Shown: positions 45,501-53,488 of the stretch, in pieces | How the letters are laid out: each line of letters starts with the position of its first letter | Numbering within the stretch: position 1 is the stretch's first letter | Source of the DNA: JADLBR01 sp020847615 | GTDB lineage: Bacteria > Verrucomicrobiota > Verrucomicrobiia > JADLBR01 | Reading direction: 5' to 3' | Length of the DNA stretch: 64,000 nucleotides | NCBI GenBank assembly: GCA_026646655.1 | Contig: JAPKHT010000013.1 | Span: forward strand, 9,636-73,635 | Made by a program: the position numbers and the translations under genes | Notes under the pieces: model-generated | Told to the model about the DNA's origin: nothing | Database searches by the model: none | What the model saw: the letters and a program-made list of their open reading frames with translations, nothing else

Positions 45501-46103
45501 GGAGCCGATGGCGGCTGGCGCGGGGCCCCCGGCGGTGATGGCGCCGGGCCGTTCGCGGCGACCGATCTCGAGGCCATCCAGGAATACGCGCATGGTCTTG
45601 CCATCGAATGTGGCGGCGGCGTGGTGCCATTGGCCATCGAGCACCCGCTTCGGATCGAGCGGGGCGTCGCATTCCACGTAGCCGCCGATGTTCAGCCCGA
45701 GGGCGAGGACGGTGCCGCTCTCCTGGAAGGAGAAGAGGACGCGACTGTTTCCATCCTCTTTGCGGAAGATCTCATTGTAACGATCGAAGGACTTGGGCTG
45801 GAGCCAGGCGGATAGGGTGATTTCCGGGAGCGGGCCGAGGTTGGGGATGTGGGTGGAGGCGAGGCTATGGGCGCCCTGGAAGGAGAGGGCCCCCTGGAAG
45901 GGTCCGATGGCGCGGGTGATCCCCGGGGATGAGGCGGGGATCGTCGCGTGCGCGCCATTGCCAGAGGCATCGCGGCAGATCTGGCCGGTGGCCTCGTCGA
46001 AGGTCCAGTGGGCGAGGAGGGGGCGCTCGGGGGCAGACGCCATCGATGCGGAAGTGGCGGCGAGGGCGAGGGCGAGGGCGGCGTGGGCCAAACGCTCATG
46101 CAT
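42507..46103 (-). CDS. Exported di-heme HzsA-like protein 3 with N-terminal LamG domain
   Basis: 1198 residues. The start at 46103 (MHERLAHAALALALAATSA) gives a good signal peptide; the long frame upstream is a shadow of the aldehyde dehydrogenase gene. An N-terminal LamG domain follows (LLAHWTFDEATGQICRDASG, DGQWHHAAATFDGKTMRVFL), then a helical region. The propeller shows RILFCHKPHNEKSFHLYEVG and YLPDGHIVFCTTR. Two CxxCH sites are RGCLGCHESH and KYCAKCHEGD. Domain order is reversed relative to paralogue 2, whose LamG domain is C-terminal. The start codon lies inside a REP-like palindrome (46085-46112). It is coupled to paralogue 2 by ATGA. Confidence 0.8.
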   Translation of the reverse strand: MHERLAHAALALALAATSASMASAPERPLLAHWTFDEATGQICRDASGNGAHATIPASSPGITRAIGPFQGALSFQGAHSLASTHIPNLGPLPEITLSAWLQPKSFDRYNEIFRKEDGNSRVLFSFQESGTVLALGLNIGGYVECDAPLDPKRVLDGQWHHAAATFDGKTMRVFLDGLEIGRRERPGAITAGGPAPAAIGSTRGHECFQGAMDDLRIYATALSPAEVASLNAQGVEIIAQSKAAAAKILADLFAPRDTFADTLAASRRNFIEKQLPLDANVARGFIAKLQTRFPEECRQFRLWTNADPIAFLRANGNDFHLAAAERLIGMLVEYRPVTEAQWSAQSAADKARWEEATALEKRLATLKAHGDETRFSPEWIALMQEIAARVQWRPHEYEAVAPFIPPSTPQTRSLTEQEGRAALERDWLRQAENRPTQEHLAHDIRRARELAARLRGVDLSAELAVLSRIGEQAQAADADIASLYLQARTAKRSIMLKNPAIDFRRLVFVDMPFPAGKEWKHETRHRLGYMAVPGARLLVLDGLRPDGKITQLMPRPPLHGAFWRPDVSWDGNRILFCHKPHNEKSFHLYEVGADGSGLRQLTDGPFDDLDPIYLPDGHIVFCTTRAHTYVRCMPPTSAFPLARCDADGKNIHIVSANNEPDYLPSVMNDGRVIYTRWEYTDKPLWRAQKLWTINPDGTQVQMFWGNQSVWPDVMKDARAIPGSRRVMFTGCGHHDWFAGSVGIVDPDGGRDFPHGLTKVTAEIPWPECGNGPTDTIESPRYHPGGKFTAHYSPYPLNENDFLVSATRGDTFALYLMDVDGNAELIYEGTHNIFHAMPLRRRTKPPVVPDRVAWPKPNDTAPAADGVIFSNNVFEGAPRELLGKAKFLRVWHIDPKTYTYWYKRPYISTGPVVSAVQSEGVKRVLGTVPIESDGSVSFHAPPGKALHFQLLDENHRALQTMRSFANVMPGEYRGCLGCHESHSRAATVTTSGRALTRPPRDITPPPWPDTTVSYPRYVRPVLDKYCAKCHEGDGEGRKTLDLTARPGKLDFDEVYWLLIGQPTWGQPYERPKDCPPGFGIADTLLVEAYGKLDPVAYQTPPPMTRLSYRSRLIEIASGGKHHDVRVDPISLQRLICWVDAMCPYRGDEEVRQEPDPDFQGVDWLPVRPRIRTAPVVDRFRIPDYQDYNFTVANPAQETP

Positions 46104-46112
46104 TCGGCAACG
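46085..46112. repeat. REP-like palindrome, copy 3 (contains a start codon)
   Basis: The core CCAAACGCTCATGCATTCGG is a diverged copy of the element at 252 and 318. Its centre provides the ATG of the HzsA-like gene starting at 46103. Confidence 0.65.
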
Positions 46113-46151
46113 CGAGGATGCGCAGCCGAAGCCTTGGGGCTTAGGGGTCAT

Positions 46152-46180
46152 GGGCCAAACGCTGGCGCGTTCGGCTACGG
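46152..46180. repeat. REP-like palindrome, copy 4
   Basis: The core CCAAACGCTGGCGCGTTCGG is the best palindrome of the four. It lies 67 bp from copy 3, repeating the pair spacing at 252/318, in the 89-bp gap between the aldehyde dehydrogenase and HzsA-like genes. Confidence 0.7.
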
Positions 46181-46192
46181 GGGATGGCTCAC

Positions 46193-47668
46193 TCAGTACC
46201 ATTTGAAGCCTCCTTGGGGGAACAGGCTGACCATGACATTCTTGGGGCGGGTGAGTGCGAGGAGTCCCTCGCGGCCGAGTTCGGTGCCGACGCCGCTGGC
46301 ACCGTAGCCGCCGTAGGGGGCGCCGGGGAATACGAAGTTGTGCAGGTTGACCCACACGGTGCCGGCGCGGATCCTGCGTGCGAGGGAGTGGGCCATTTTG
46401 ATGTTGGTGGTCCAGATGCTGGCGGCGAGGCCGTAGGGGGTATCGTTGGCCTGGGCGATCATGTCGTCGATGTCCTTGCCCCGGGTGACCACGACGACGG
46501 GGCCAAAGATCTCCTCTTTCCAGACTCGCATGGTGGGCGTCACGTCGGCGATGACCGCGGGGGCGAGGAAGCTGCCCTTGGCCAGCGGGCCGTGGGTGAG
46601 GCGCTCGCCGCCGCAGAGAATGGTGGCGCCCTCGTCGCGGGCGGACTGGAGGTAGCCGAGCACGACCTTCATGTGATCGGGGTGGACGAGTGGGCCCATG
46701 CGGGTGGCCTCGTGGCGAGGTTGGCCGACGGGGATGGCTTTCGTGGCCGCGACGAATCGGGGGACGAATCGGTCGTAAATATCGCTGTGGACGATGAGGC
46801 GGGTGAGCCCGCAGCAGCATTCGCCCTGATTCAGGAAGGCGCCGAAGAGCGTGCCGGCGATGGTCTCGTCGAGGTCGCAGTCCGGGAGGACGAGCGCGGG
46901 GCTCTTGCCGCCGAGTTCGAGGGTGCAGCCCTTGAGGCGGGGGGCGCAGGCCCCGTAGAGGAGGGCGCCGATCTCGGTGGAGCCGGTGAATGAGATCTCC
47001 TCTATCTCTGGGGCTTCGGAGAACACGGTGCCGGCATCGGCGCCACCGCCGGGGACGATGTTGAGGACGCCCTCGGGCATGCCGGCCTCGAGAAACAATT
47101 CGCCGAAGAGCAGCGTACTCAGAGGGGCCCACGTGGCGGGTTTGATGACGATGGTGTTTCCGGCGGCGAGCGCGGAGGCGATCTTGCGGGCGGCGATGAG
47201 GAAGGGGAAGTTCCACGGGATGATGGCGCCGACGACGCCGAGGGGTTCGCGCAGCGTGTAATCGAAGACCTCGTTGAAGGGCGAGGGCTTGAGGTCGCCG
47301 GCGAGGTCGATGGCGGCATTGGCGAAGTGATGGAAGGTGGCGGCGGCGCTGGCGACGTCGATGTTCTTGCTCTCGAAGATGGGCTTGCCGACGTCATCGG
47401 ACTCGACGCCGGCGATGAAGTCGGCGTGCTTCTCGATGGCATCGCCGACCCTGTGGAGGAGGGTGGCGCGGGCGTAGGCGTTCATGGGGCCCCACGTTTC
47501 GCGGAAGGCTTCGTGGGCTGCAGCGGCGGCGGCGCGCATGTCCTCGCGGGAGGCGGGCTGGACATGGGCGAGGGTGTCGCCGGTGGCGGGGTTCGTCACG
47601 GCGAAGGTCCGGGCGGGCGCGCCATCGAACCATCGGCCGCCAATGAAGGGCGAGGTGCACAGTTCCAT
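46193..47668 (-). CDS. NAD(P)-dependent aldehyde dehydrogenase
   Basis: 491 residues, the usual length. It oxidises an aldehyde to the acid in the cytoplasm. Seen are the PWNFPFL segment, the cofactor helix FTGSTEIGALLYGA, the general-base Glu in LELGGKSP, the catalytic Cys region FLNQGECCCG and the C-terminal EEIFGPVVVV and GASGVGTELG. The start at 47668 (MELCTSPFIGGRWFDG) fits the family. It begins 5 bp after the FAH-family stop. With the hydrolase and hydroxyacid dehydrogenase it could finish breakdown of a deoxy-sugar acid, for example by oxidising lactaldehyde or glycolaldehyde; the substrate is inferred from context only. Confidence 0.93.
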   Translation of the reverse strand: MELCTSPFIGGRWFDGAPARTFAVTNPATGDTLAHVQPASREDMRAAAAAAHEAFRETWGPMNAYARATLLHRVGDAIEKHADFIAGVESDDVGKPIFESKNIDVASAAATFHHFANAAIDLAGDLKPSPFNEVFDYTLREPLGVVGAIIPWNFPFLIAARKIASALAAGNTIVIKPATWAPLSTLLFGELFLEAGMPEGVLNIVPGGGADAGTVFSEAPEIEEISFTGSTEIGALLYGACAPRLKGCTLELGGKSPALVLPDCDLDETIAGTLFGAFLNQGECCCGLTRLIVHSDIYDRFVPRFVAATKAIPVGQPRHEATRMGPLVHPDHMKVVLGYLQSARDEGATILCGGERLTHGPLAKGSFLAPAVIADVTPTMRVWKEEIFGPVVVVTRGKDIDDMIAQANDTPYGLAASIWTTNIKMAHSLARRIRAGTVWVNLHNFVFPGAPYGGYGASGVGTELGREGLLALTRPKNVMVSLFPQGGFKWY

Positions 47669-47673
47669 AACGG

Positions 47674-48477
47674 CTATTCCTTGGTGACGGGGTTGGTGAG
47701 GGTGCCGATGCCCTCGATCTCGACCGAGACGGTGTCGCCGTCGCGGAGGAAGCGCTGGGGTTTGCGGCCGAAACCGACGCCCTCCGGGGTGCCGGTTAGG
47801 ATGACGCTGCCCGGGAGCAGCGTCATCGAATGGGAGACGTAGCTGACGAGTTGCGCGCAGTGGAAGATCATGTCGGACGTGCGAGAGTCCTGGAGGACTT
47901 CGCCGTTGATCGACAGGCGGATGGAGAGGTTGTCGCCATCGATGCCGGTGGCGATCCATGGGCCGAGGGGCGCGAAGGTGTCGAAGCACTTGCCCCGTGC
48001 CCATTGCTTGTCGAGGCGGAGCTGGCAATCGCGGGCGCTGACGTCGTTGGCGCAGGTGAACCCGAGGATGTGATCGGCGGCGGCGGATTCGGGGATGCGC
48101 TTGGCGGTTCGGCCGATGACGATGGCCAGTTCGGCCTCGTAGTCGACCTCGTCTGGGGCGATGGCCGGCAGGAGGATGGGCTGGGCGTGGGCGACGATGC
48201 AGTTGGCGGTTTTGACAAAGATCACGGGCGCGTCTGGGACGGCCATGTTGCTCTCGGCGGCATGGCGGCGGTAGTTGAGCCCGATGCAGATGATCTGCGG
48301 GGGATCGACGGGTGCGAGAAGCTGGGCCCTGTCGGGCGGGATCGTGTCGTCGCCGGGTTCCCACCGGCCAAAGATGTCGCCTGCAATGGGCCGGAAGGCG
48401 CCATCTTGAACGGCGACGTGCAGGGTGTTCCCAGCATGGCGGATGCGGGCCAGGCGGTGGTGCGAGGCCGAGTTCAT
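47674..48477 (-). CDS. Fumarylacetoacetate hydrolase family protein
   Basis: 267 residues, start at 48477 (MNSASHHRLARIRHAGN) overlapping the dehydrogenase stop (ATGA). The FAH fold is clear: IICIGLNYRRHAAE, metal-ligand segment DEVDYEAELAIVIGRTAKRI, FTCANDVSARDCQ, and GSVILTGTPEGVGFGR. The family cleaves or hydrolyses C-C bonds in 2,4-diketo acids and similar compounds. In non-phosphorylative L-rhamnose and L-fucose routes, an FAH-family hydrolase splits 2,4-diketo-3-deoxy sugar acids to pyruvate and a hydroxyacid. The neighbouring ALDH, hydroxyacid dehydrogenase and FadR-type regulator fit such a route. Confidence 0.92.
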   Translation of the reverse strand: MNSASHHRLARIRHAGNTLHVAVQDGAFRPIAGDIFGRWEPGDDTIPPDRAQLLAPVDPPQIICIGLNYRRHAAESNMAVPDAPVIFVKTANCIVAHAQPILLPAIAPDEVDYEAELAIVIGRTAKRIPESAAADHILGFTCANDVSARDCQLRLDKQWARGKCFDTFAPLGPWIATGIDGDNLSIRLSINGEVLQDSRTSDMIFHCAQLVSYVSHSMTLLPGSVILTGTPEGVGFGRKPQRFLRDGDTVSVEIEGIGTLTNPVTKE

Positions 48478-49436
48478 CGCAGCACCTCCGGGTTCACGAT
48501 GGCGGCGGGGCGTTGGCCCGAGAGAATGGCGGCCATGGTCTCGGCGGCGCGGCGTTGGAGGGAGGGGATGGCGGCGTCCGAAAACCACGCGCTGTGGGGC
48601 GTGAGCAGGACGTGGGGATGCTGTTTCAACGGGTGGTCACCCTTGACGACGGCCCCGTGATCCTCGAGCACGTCGAGCCCGGCGGCGGCGACCAGACCCT
48701 GGTCCAATGCCGTTGCCAGCGCATCGGTGTCGACGATGGGGCCACGGGCACAGTTGATGAGGATGGGCCTGCGGCGCATTTTCGCGAAGGCGGCGGCGTT
48801 GAGGAGGTGGTGGGTGTCTGGGGTGGCGGGGCACTGGATGAAGATCGCGTCGCAGTCGGAGAGCAGATGATCGAGGGCGACGGGGGTGGCGCCATCGGCC
48901 GGGGCGGTGACGCATGGATCGTGGAAGACAATCTCGCCGACGAAAGGGGCGAGGCGGTGGGCCAGCGCGCGCCCGATGCGCCCGAATCCGATGATCCCGG
49001 CGCGCATGGAGCGAAGGGGCTTGAGGGGTTTGACGTAGGAGAGGGACCATTCGCCGGCGCGGACCTTGCGATCGGCGAAGGGGACTTTTCGCGCGAGGGC
49101 GAGAAAATGCGCCATGGCGTGGTCGGCGACCTCGTCGATGCAATAGTCGGGGACATTGGCGACGACGATCCCGCGGCGGGTGGCCTCGGGTATGTCGATG
49201 GTGTCCAGGCCGATGCCGTAGCGCACGACGGCCCGAAGGCGTGGCGCGGCATCGAAGATGGCCCCGTCGATGCCGGGGAGATACGTGTTCAGGATCCCCT
49301 CTGCGCCATCGACTTTGGTGGCGAGTTCCGCGGCAGACTTGCACTGGTGGACCTCGACTTTGGCGCCCGCGGCGGCGAGGATCTCGCGTTCCGCATCGAA
49401 GCACTCGAAGACGTGGTCGGAGACGATGACTTTCAT
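48474..49436 (-). CDS. D-2-hydroxyacid dehydrogenase (phosphoglycerate dehydrogenase-like)
   Basis: 320 residues, start at 49436 (MKVIVSDHVFECFDAE). It interconverts a 2-hydroxyacid and a 2-keto acid with NAD(H). The Rossmann motif is GIIGFGRIGRALAHRL. The catalytic Arg is in NCARGPIVD, the Glu in LDVLEDHG and the His in LTPHSAWFSD. The substrate-side loop YGIGLDTIDIPEATRRGI is typical of the PGDH/CtBP subgroup. It lies 13 bp after the HzsA-like protein 4 gene and overlaps the FAH gene. In this operon it most likely acts on a sugar acid or hydroxyacid, not in serine synthesis. Confidence 0.92.
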   Translation of the reverse strand: MKVIVSDHVFECFDAEREILAAAGAKVEVHQCKSAAELATKVDGAEGILNTYLPGIDGAIFDAAPRLRAVVRYGIGLDTIDIPEATRRGIVVANVPDYCIDEVADHAMAHFLALARKVPFADRKVRAGEWSLSYVKPLKPLRSMRAGIIGFGRIGRALAHRLAPFVGEIVFHDPCVTAPADGATPVALDHLLSDCDAIFIQCPATPDTHHLLNAAAFAKMRRRPILINCARGPIVDTDALATALDQGLVAAAGLDVLEDHGAVVKGDHPLKQHPHVLLTPHSAWFSDAAIPSLQRRAAETMAAILSGQRPAAIVNPEVLR

Positions 49437-49449
49437 GGGGTGCGGGGGC

Positions 49450-52400
49450 TCACTGAATTTCGGGCATGGGGATGGGCTGTCCGGCGAGTTGGGCGGCCTG
49501 TTGGCCGGGGTCATAGGAGCCGTAGAAGATGGCGTTGAGGTCGATCCATGCGGCGATGCGTCGGACGTCGTCGTCGGAGAGTTTGACATCCTGGTGGCCG
49601 TCGCCCTCGAGGAGGTGGCGCATGAGGCGGGAGCGCCGGGCGGATCGGATATCGTCGGGCGGGGTGATCTGGATCTGGTTGCGTTGCCGGTAGCGGGGGA
49701 CGAGGTCTTCGGCATCGCGCTCGGGCTGGCTGCGGCGGTCGTGCCAGGAGTCGGCCGAGCCGCAGAGCGTCCAGTAGGATCGGGTGAAGCCATTCGTGGG
49801 TTGGCCGGTGAGGTCGATTTTGGCCTCGGTCTTCTGGCCTCCGTGGCAGGAGACGCAGTGGCGGTCGAGGACGGGCTGGACGATCTCGACGAAGGAGAAG
49901 GGGCGACCGCCGAGGGTGCCGGGTTCGATGCGGGAGGGGGGGCGTCCCATGGCGAGGGTCTGTGCGGCGCGCGGGAGATGGGTAGTCGTGCCGTACTCGT
50001 GGCAACCGACGCACGAGGTGACCTCGCCGGGTTGGACGTACGTGGATGAGCGCATGGTGCGGCGGGCGAAGCCATCGCGATCGATGGCCTGGAACAGGAT
50101 CTTCTTGTTGGCGGGGACCAGGAAGCGGGCGGAGCCGTCTGCCTCGACGGGCACGGTGCCGAGTATGGCGCGGGCATTCTCTTCCCCTGCGAGGCCGATG
50201 CGGGGCTGATTCGCGACGGGCGTGGTTTTGGGGAAGAGCTGGACGATGCGGATGGCGGCGATGCTGCCGCGGGGGACACCCTCGAGGCCCTGATAGATGT
50301 CGGTGATGAACATCTCCCCGTGGGGTGGTGGTTCCTTGGGCAGGAGGCTGGGGATGACCGGTGGGCGCGGGCGTGCGGCGATGGGGATGGGCGTGGTGGT
50401 GGAGATATCGGGATCGCGATAGAGGAGTTCACGGTTGCCATGACGGTCGAGGAGGCAGATGCCGAGGGCGTTGTCTGCGTTGGGTTCTCGGGCGTGCTCG
50501 CCCTGCATGCGAAGCGGCAGGGGGCTATGCGCGACCAGGAAGAGGGATTCGGAGAGCGGCCATGGGGACTCGTACCATTCCTTGATGGCACCCTCGGCTT
50601 CGGGGAAGGGCATGGGGGTGATGCGCTCGACGGCGTCGGGGTTGTTGGGCCCGAGGGCGGGGTCGAGAAGGCAGACGGGGCCGGCCGTGATGGCGTGGTG
50701 GGCCGCGGCCGTGAAGACGATTTTCCGGCTGCCGGGGATGGGTTTCGCCTGAAAGGTGCAATGGGGCTTGGGCAGGGCGTTGCCCCAGACCGCGAAGGGG
50801 TTCGTGCCGTCGGGGCGGCACGCCCAGAGGTTCTGGTGCGTGACCGCGTCTCGGTCGATGTAGTCCCAGCGGGCGAAGAGGATCTGTCCGGCATGCGAGA
50901 TGGCGGGGAACCACTCGCTGACGTCGTTTTGTGATAGGGTGCGGATGTTTGCGCCATCGGCGTCCATGCGGTGCAGGGTGTAGGTATCCCAGCGAGGGCT
51001 GTACTCGGGGCCAAAGCAACGGGAATAGCCCTTGCGGCGGGAGGAGCAGAAGACTATGCCGCCATCGGGGAGGTACTCGCCCATCATGTCATCGTAGGGG
51101 CCGTCGGTGAGTTGGCGCGGCGCGCCGCCAGACACGGGGACCTCATAGAGATGGTAGTAGCGTTCGGCCGGCCCGGCCTCGTTGACGGCGAGGGAAGTGG
51201 GCGCCGGGGTGGTCTTGTCGCAGGCGACGAAGGCGAAGAGGACGCGTTCGGCGTCGTGGCTGAGGCGCGGTTCGAGATAGCTGCCCTCCGGGAGGCGGCC
51301 GCCGACGAGGTCGCGGAGTTCGAGCGAGTGGCCCGGGTGGCGGAGCGCGTACAGTCCGCCGCCAGAGCGCTGGCGCCAGCCGAAATACTGGGCGACGAGG
51401 TGGCTCCAGGAGGGCATCGCGCGCTTGCAGACGAGCAGTTCTTCGAAATCCAGCAAGGGGTGCGCGAGGAGGATGCGGCGTTTGAGGATGCGGGCATCGA
51501 TCCAGAGCGCGCGGGCGGCGGCGGGAGCGGCCGTGGGTTGGGCACATTGGGTGGTCAGGCGAGACAGCCCGGAGGTTTCGGAATTCAGGCCCGGTGTGCC
51601 GGGCGCATGGCGGAGTCCCTCGAGGATAGCCCTGGCGCGGGCGATGTGGTTGGTGGCGGCGGCGAAGAAGCGGGCACCAGAGCCATCGATGTGGTCCTGG
51701 CGGATCCAGTCTTCCTGGACCATGGCCCAGAGAGGGAGGCTGGTGCCGGTGCGTGCGAGCGCGTTGCCGAGGAGTTTGCGGAGGGCCGGGGGCGCGTCAC
51801 CGGAGCGGAGGGCGGCATCGAGGGCGATGAGGCCGTTGGCCCATGGGCCGCGGAATTCGGCGTGCCAGATGGGGGTTGCGGCGTCGGACGATGCCCGGAC
51901 TTGGGTGGCGCCTCCGGGGCCGGATGCGACGGACAGTGCGAAAGGGGCCGATGGGTCGAATGCGATGATGTGGTTGGAGGCGATGATGGCGAGGGGGAGG
52001 GCGTCGGCTTGGGTGAGGCGGGCGGGGAGGGGGGCGTCGATGAGGGAGAGGTCTTGGGCGAAGGCGCGGACCATGGCGGCGGCTGCCTTTGGGGTCAGGC
52101 CTGAGGAGATCATCTCGTAGTGCCAGCCGGCCGCGCCTTGTGTGCGCGCCGCGAAGGCGGCGGAGGCGGTGAAGGCGGGGCCGTCCCGGTACGTGATGGT
52201 CGGATCCCAGGCGGTGGTGTCGCAGGCGATCGTCTTGAACTTCTCGACGACGAAGCGGAGGGAATCGCCCTTCCGGACGGCGAGGGTGAGGTCGTGGGAT
52301 TTGCCGTCGGCATCGGCGCCGGCGATCTGGGCCTTCCAGATCTCGCGATCGCCATGAAGGATGCGGGCCACGATGCCGTCGCCGGCGAGATGGCGCTTGA

Positions 52401-52680
52401 AGACTTTTCCGCTGATGGTGACCGTCCCGTCTTGGGGGCAGGCGAAGCGGCGGACGCTCGGGGTGTCTTGGCCGGGGTGGTGCCAGTCTTTGCCGACGCG
52501 GGTCCAGTCGGGGCCGGTCCAGAAGGTGGAGCCGTACCACTCGCGGGCATCGTATTTCAGGGCGTCTGGGTTCGTCGAATCGGCGGGCTTTTCGGCCGGA
52601 ATCGATAATTCGAGGGTGGGGGCCGACGTGGAGGGCAGGGCCCCGAGCAGAAGGGCGGCGGGAACGGCCAGGAATTTCAT
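49450..52680 (-). CDS. Exported di-heme HzsA-like protein 4
   Basis: 1076 residues with a signal peptide (MKFLAVPAALLLGALPSTSA). An N-terminal beta domain follows (FACPQDGTVTISGKVFKRHL, VRKGDSLRFVVEKFKT), different from the N-terminal domains of the other three paralogues. The propeller region includes RVLFAFVACDKTT and YLPDGGIVFCSSRRKGYSRC. Two CxxCH sites are TSCVGCHEYG and RHCVSCHGGQ, and the end has IAAWIDLNAIFYGSYDP. Its start overlaps the stop of the GntR-type regulator (ATGA), making it the first structural gene of the operon. Like its paralogues it should be exported and loaded with two c-type haems. Confidence 0.8.
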   Translation of the reverse strand: MKFLAVPAALLLGALPSTSAPTLELSIPAEKPADSTNPDALKYDAREWYGSTFWTGPDWTRVGKDWHHPGQDTPSVRRFACPQDGTVTISGKVFKRHLAGDGIVARILHGDREIWKAQIAGADADGKSHDLTLAVRKGDSLRFVVEKFKTIACDTTAWDPTITYRDGPAFTASAAFAARTQGAAGWHYEMISSGLTPKAAAAMVRAFAQDLSLIDAPLPARLTQADALPLAIIASNHIIAFDPSAPFALSVASGPGGATQVRASSDAATPIWHAEFRGPWANGLIALDAALRSGDAPPALRKLLGNALARTGTSLPLWAMVQEDWIRQDHIDGSGARFFAAATNHIARARAILEGLRHAPGTPGLNSETSGLSRLTTQCAQPTAAPAAARALWIDARILKRRILLAHPLLDFEELLVCKRAMPSWSHLVAQYFGWRQRSGGGLYALRHPGHSLELRDLVGGRLPEGSYLEPRLSHDAERVLFAFVACDKTTPAPTSLAVNEAGPAERYYHLYEVPVSGGAPRQLTDGPYDDMMGEYLPDGGIVFCSSRRKGYSRCFGPEYSPRWDTYTLHRMDADGANIRTLSQNDVSEWFPAISHAGQILFARWDYIDRDAVTHQNLWACRPDGTNPFAVWGNALPKPHCTFQAKPIPGSRKIVFTAAAHHAITAGPVCLLDPALGPNNPDAVERITPMPFPEAEGAIKEWYESPWPLSESLFLVAHSPLPLRMQGEHAREPNADNALGICLLDRHGNRELLYRDPDISTTTPIPIAARPRPPVIPSLLPKEPPPHGEMFITDIYQGLEGVPRGSIAAIRIVQLFPKTTPVANQPRIGLAGEENARAILGTVPVEADGSARFLVPANKKILFQAIDRDGFARRTMRSSTYVQPGEVTSCVGCHEYGTTTHLPRAAQTLAMGRPPSRIEPGTLGGRPFSFVEIVQPVLDRHCVSCHGGQKTEAKIDLTGQPTNGFTRSYWTLCGSADSWHDRRSQPERDAEDLVPRYRQRNQIQITPPDDIRSARRSRLMRHLLEGDGHQDVKLSDDDVRRIAAWIDLNAIFYGSYDPGQQAAQLAGQPIPMPEIQ

Positions 52681-53387
52681 AAGCGCTGGGCGATGTAAGC
52701 GATGTGTTCGCGCATGGCGCTGGCGGCGACCGCGGGATTCCGGTCGCGCACCGCGGCGGCGATCCGCTCGTGGAATTCCAGGGATGCCGCGCGATGCTCG
52801 AGCTGATCGGGATAGCGGTATTGCACCTCGCGCAACAGATCGGTCAGCGCCGCCATGAACACGTGGAAAATGGGGTTGCCCGCCGCCCGCGCCAGGCTCT
52901 GGTGGAACGCCACGTCGGAGTCGATGAACGTCCCGCGATCATCGATGTCCGCGCGCATCCGAGAAATGTGTCTCTCCAGCTCGGCGACATGATCCTCGCC
53001 CCGGTGTTCTGCCGCCAGCGAGGCGATCATCGGTTCCAGATACGAGCGCGCCTCGATGATCTGCGGGACGCCGATGTTCGACTGCGCCTTGAGCAAGGGC
53101 GAGAGGAGGCTGAAGACGGTCGCGATGTCGAGGTTCTTCACGAAGACGCCCTTGCCGTGATGCGCCTCGACGATACCGATGCCCTTCAGGATCGACAGCG
53201 CCTCGCGCAGCGGCAGGCGGCTCACGCCCGTCATCTCGATCAATTCGGGCTCCGATGGCAGGCGATCCCCGGCGCCGAGACCTCGCCTCGCGATGAAGCG
53301 AATCAAGGTGCGCGCGGTGGATTCGACGAGGGTTTCACGGCGGAGGACAGGAGACGCGACCCAACTCATATGATGAGATGATGACAC
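52677..53387 (-). CDS. GntR family transcriptional regulator, FadR/FCD type
   Basis: 236 residues. The winged helix-turn-helix is at about residues 22-85 (GDRLPSEPELIEMTGVSRLP, LREALSILKGIGIVEAHHGK, GVFV). The all-helical FCD effector domain follows at about 100-230, with the metal/ligand pattern D-x-x-F-H (DVAFHQSLARAAGN), FHERI and AMREHI. It probably represses the downstream catabolic operon until a sugar acid or similar carboxylate binds. It is the promoter-proximal gene, so it likely controls itself. In-frame ATGs at 53387 and 53369 both work as starts. Confidence 0.92.
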   Translation of the reverse strand: MSSSHHMSWVASPVLRRETLVESTARTLIRFIARRGLGAGDRLPSEPELIEMTGVSRLPLREALSILKGIGIVEAHHGKGVFVKNLDIATVFSLLSPLLKAQSNIGVPQIIEARSYLEPMIASLAAEHRGEDHVAELERHISRMRADIDDRGTFIDSDVAFHQSLARAAGNPIFHVFMAALTDLLREVQYRYPDQLEHRAASLEFHERIAAAVRDRNPAVAASAMREHIAYIAQRL

Positions 53388-53488
53388 GGCATCGAAGGGA
53401 TGTCAAGGGGTTGGGGGTTGGTCTGCGAGCGCGGGCGCGGAAGTTCGAGTTGTTCGCCTTGGGCCCGGGATGACGGAGGGGCGTGGGG
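53388..53488. promoter_or_regulatory. Presumed promoter of the GntR-led operon
   Basis: 101 bp upstream of the regulator gene and downstream of the thioredoxin-like gene, same strand. It includes the AT-richer ATATGATGAGATGATGACAC just upstream of the GntR start, with a GATGA direct repeat that could serve as an operator half-site. No -35/-10 was firmly identified. Confidence 0.35.

Noticed and set aside
46104..47216. In-frame N-terminal extension of HzsA-like protein 3
   Set aside because: It is the shadow of the aldehyde dehydrogenase gene in another frame; a signal peptide starts at 46103.
49437..51014. In-frame N-terminal extension of the hydroxyacid dehydrogenase
   Set aside because: It is low-complexity Ser/Pro/Arg sequence antiparallel in frame to HzsA-like protein 4; the family start is at 49436.
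35570..52680. Hydrazine synthase and anammox metabolism
   Set aside because: The resemblance is to the alpha-subunit fold and haem sites only; no beta/gamma subunits or hydrazine dehydrogenase are present, and such proteins are widespread in heterotrophic PVC bacteria.
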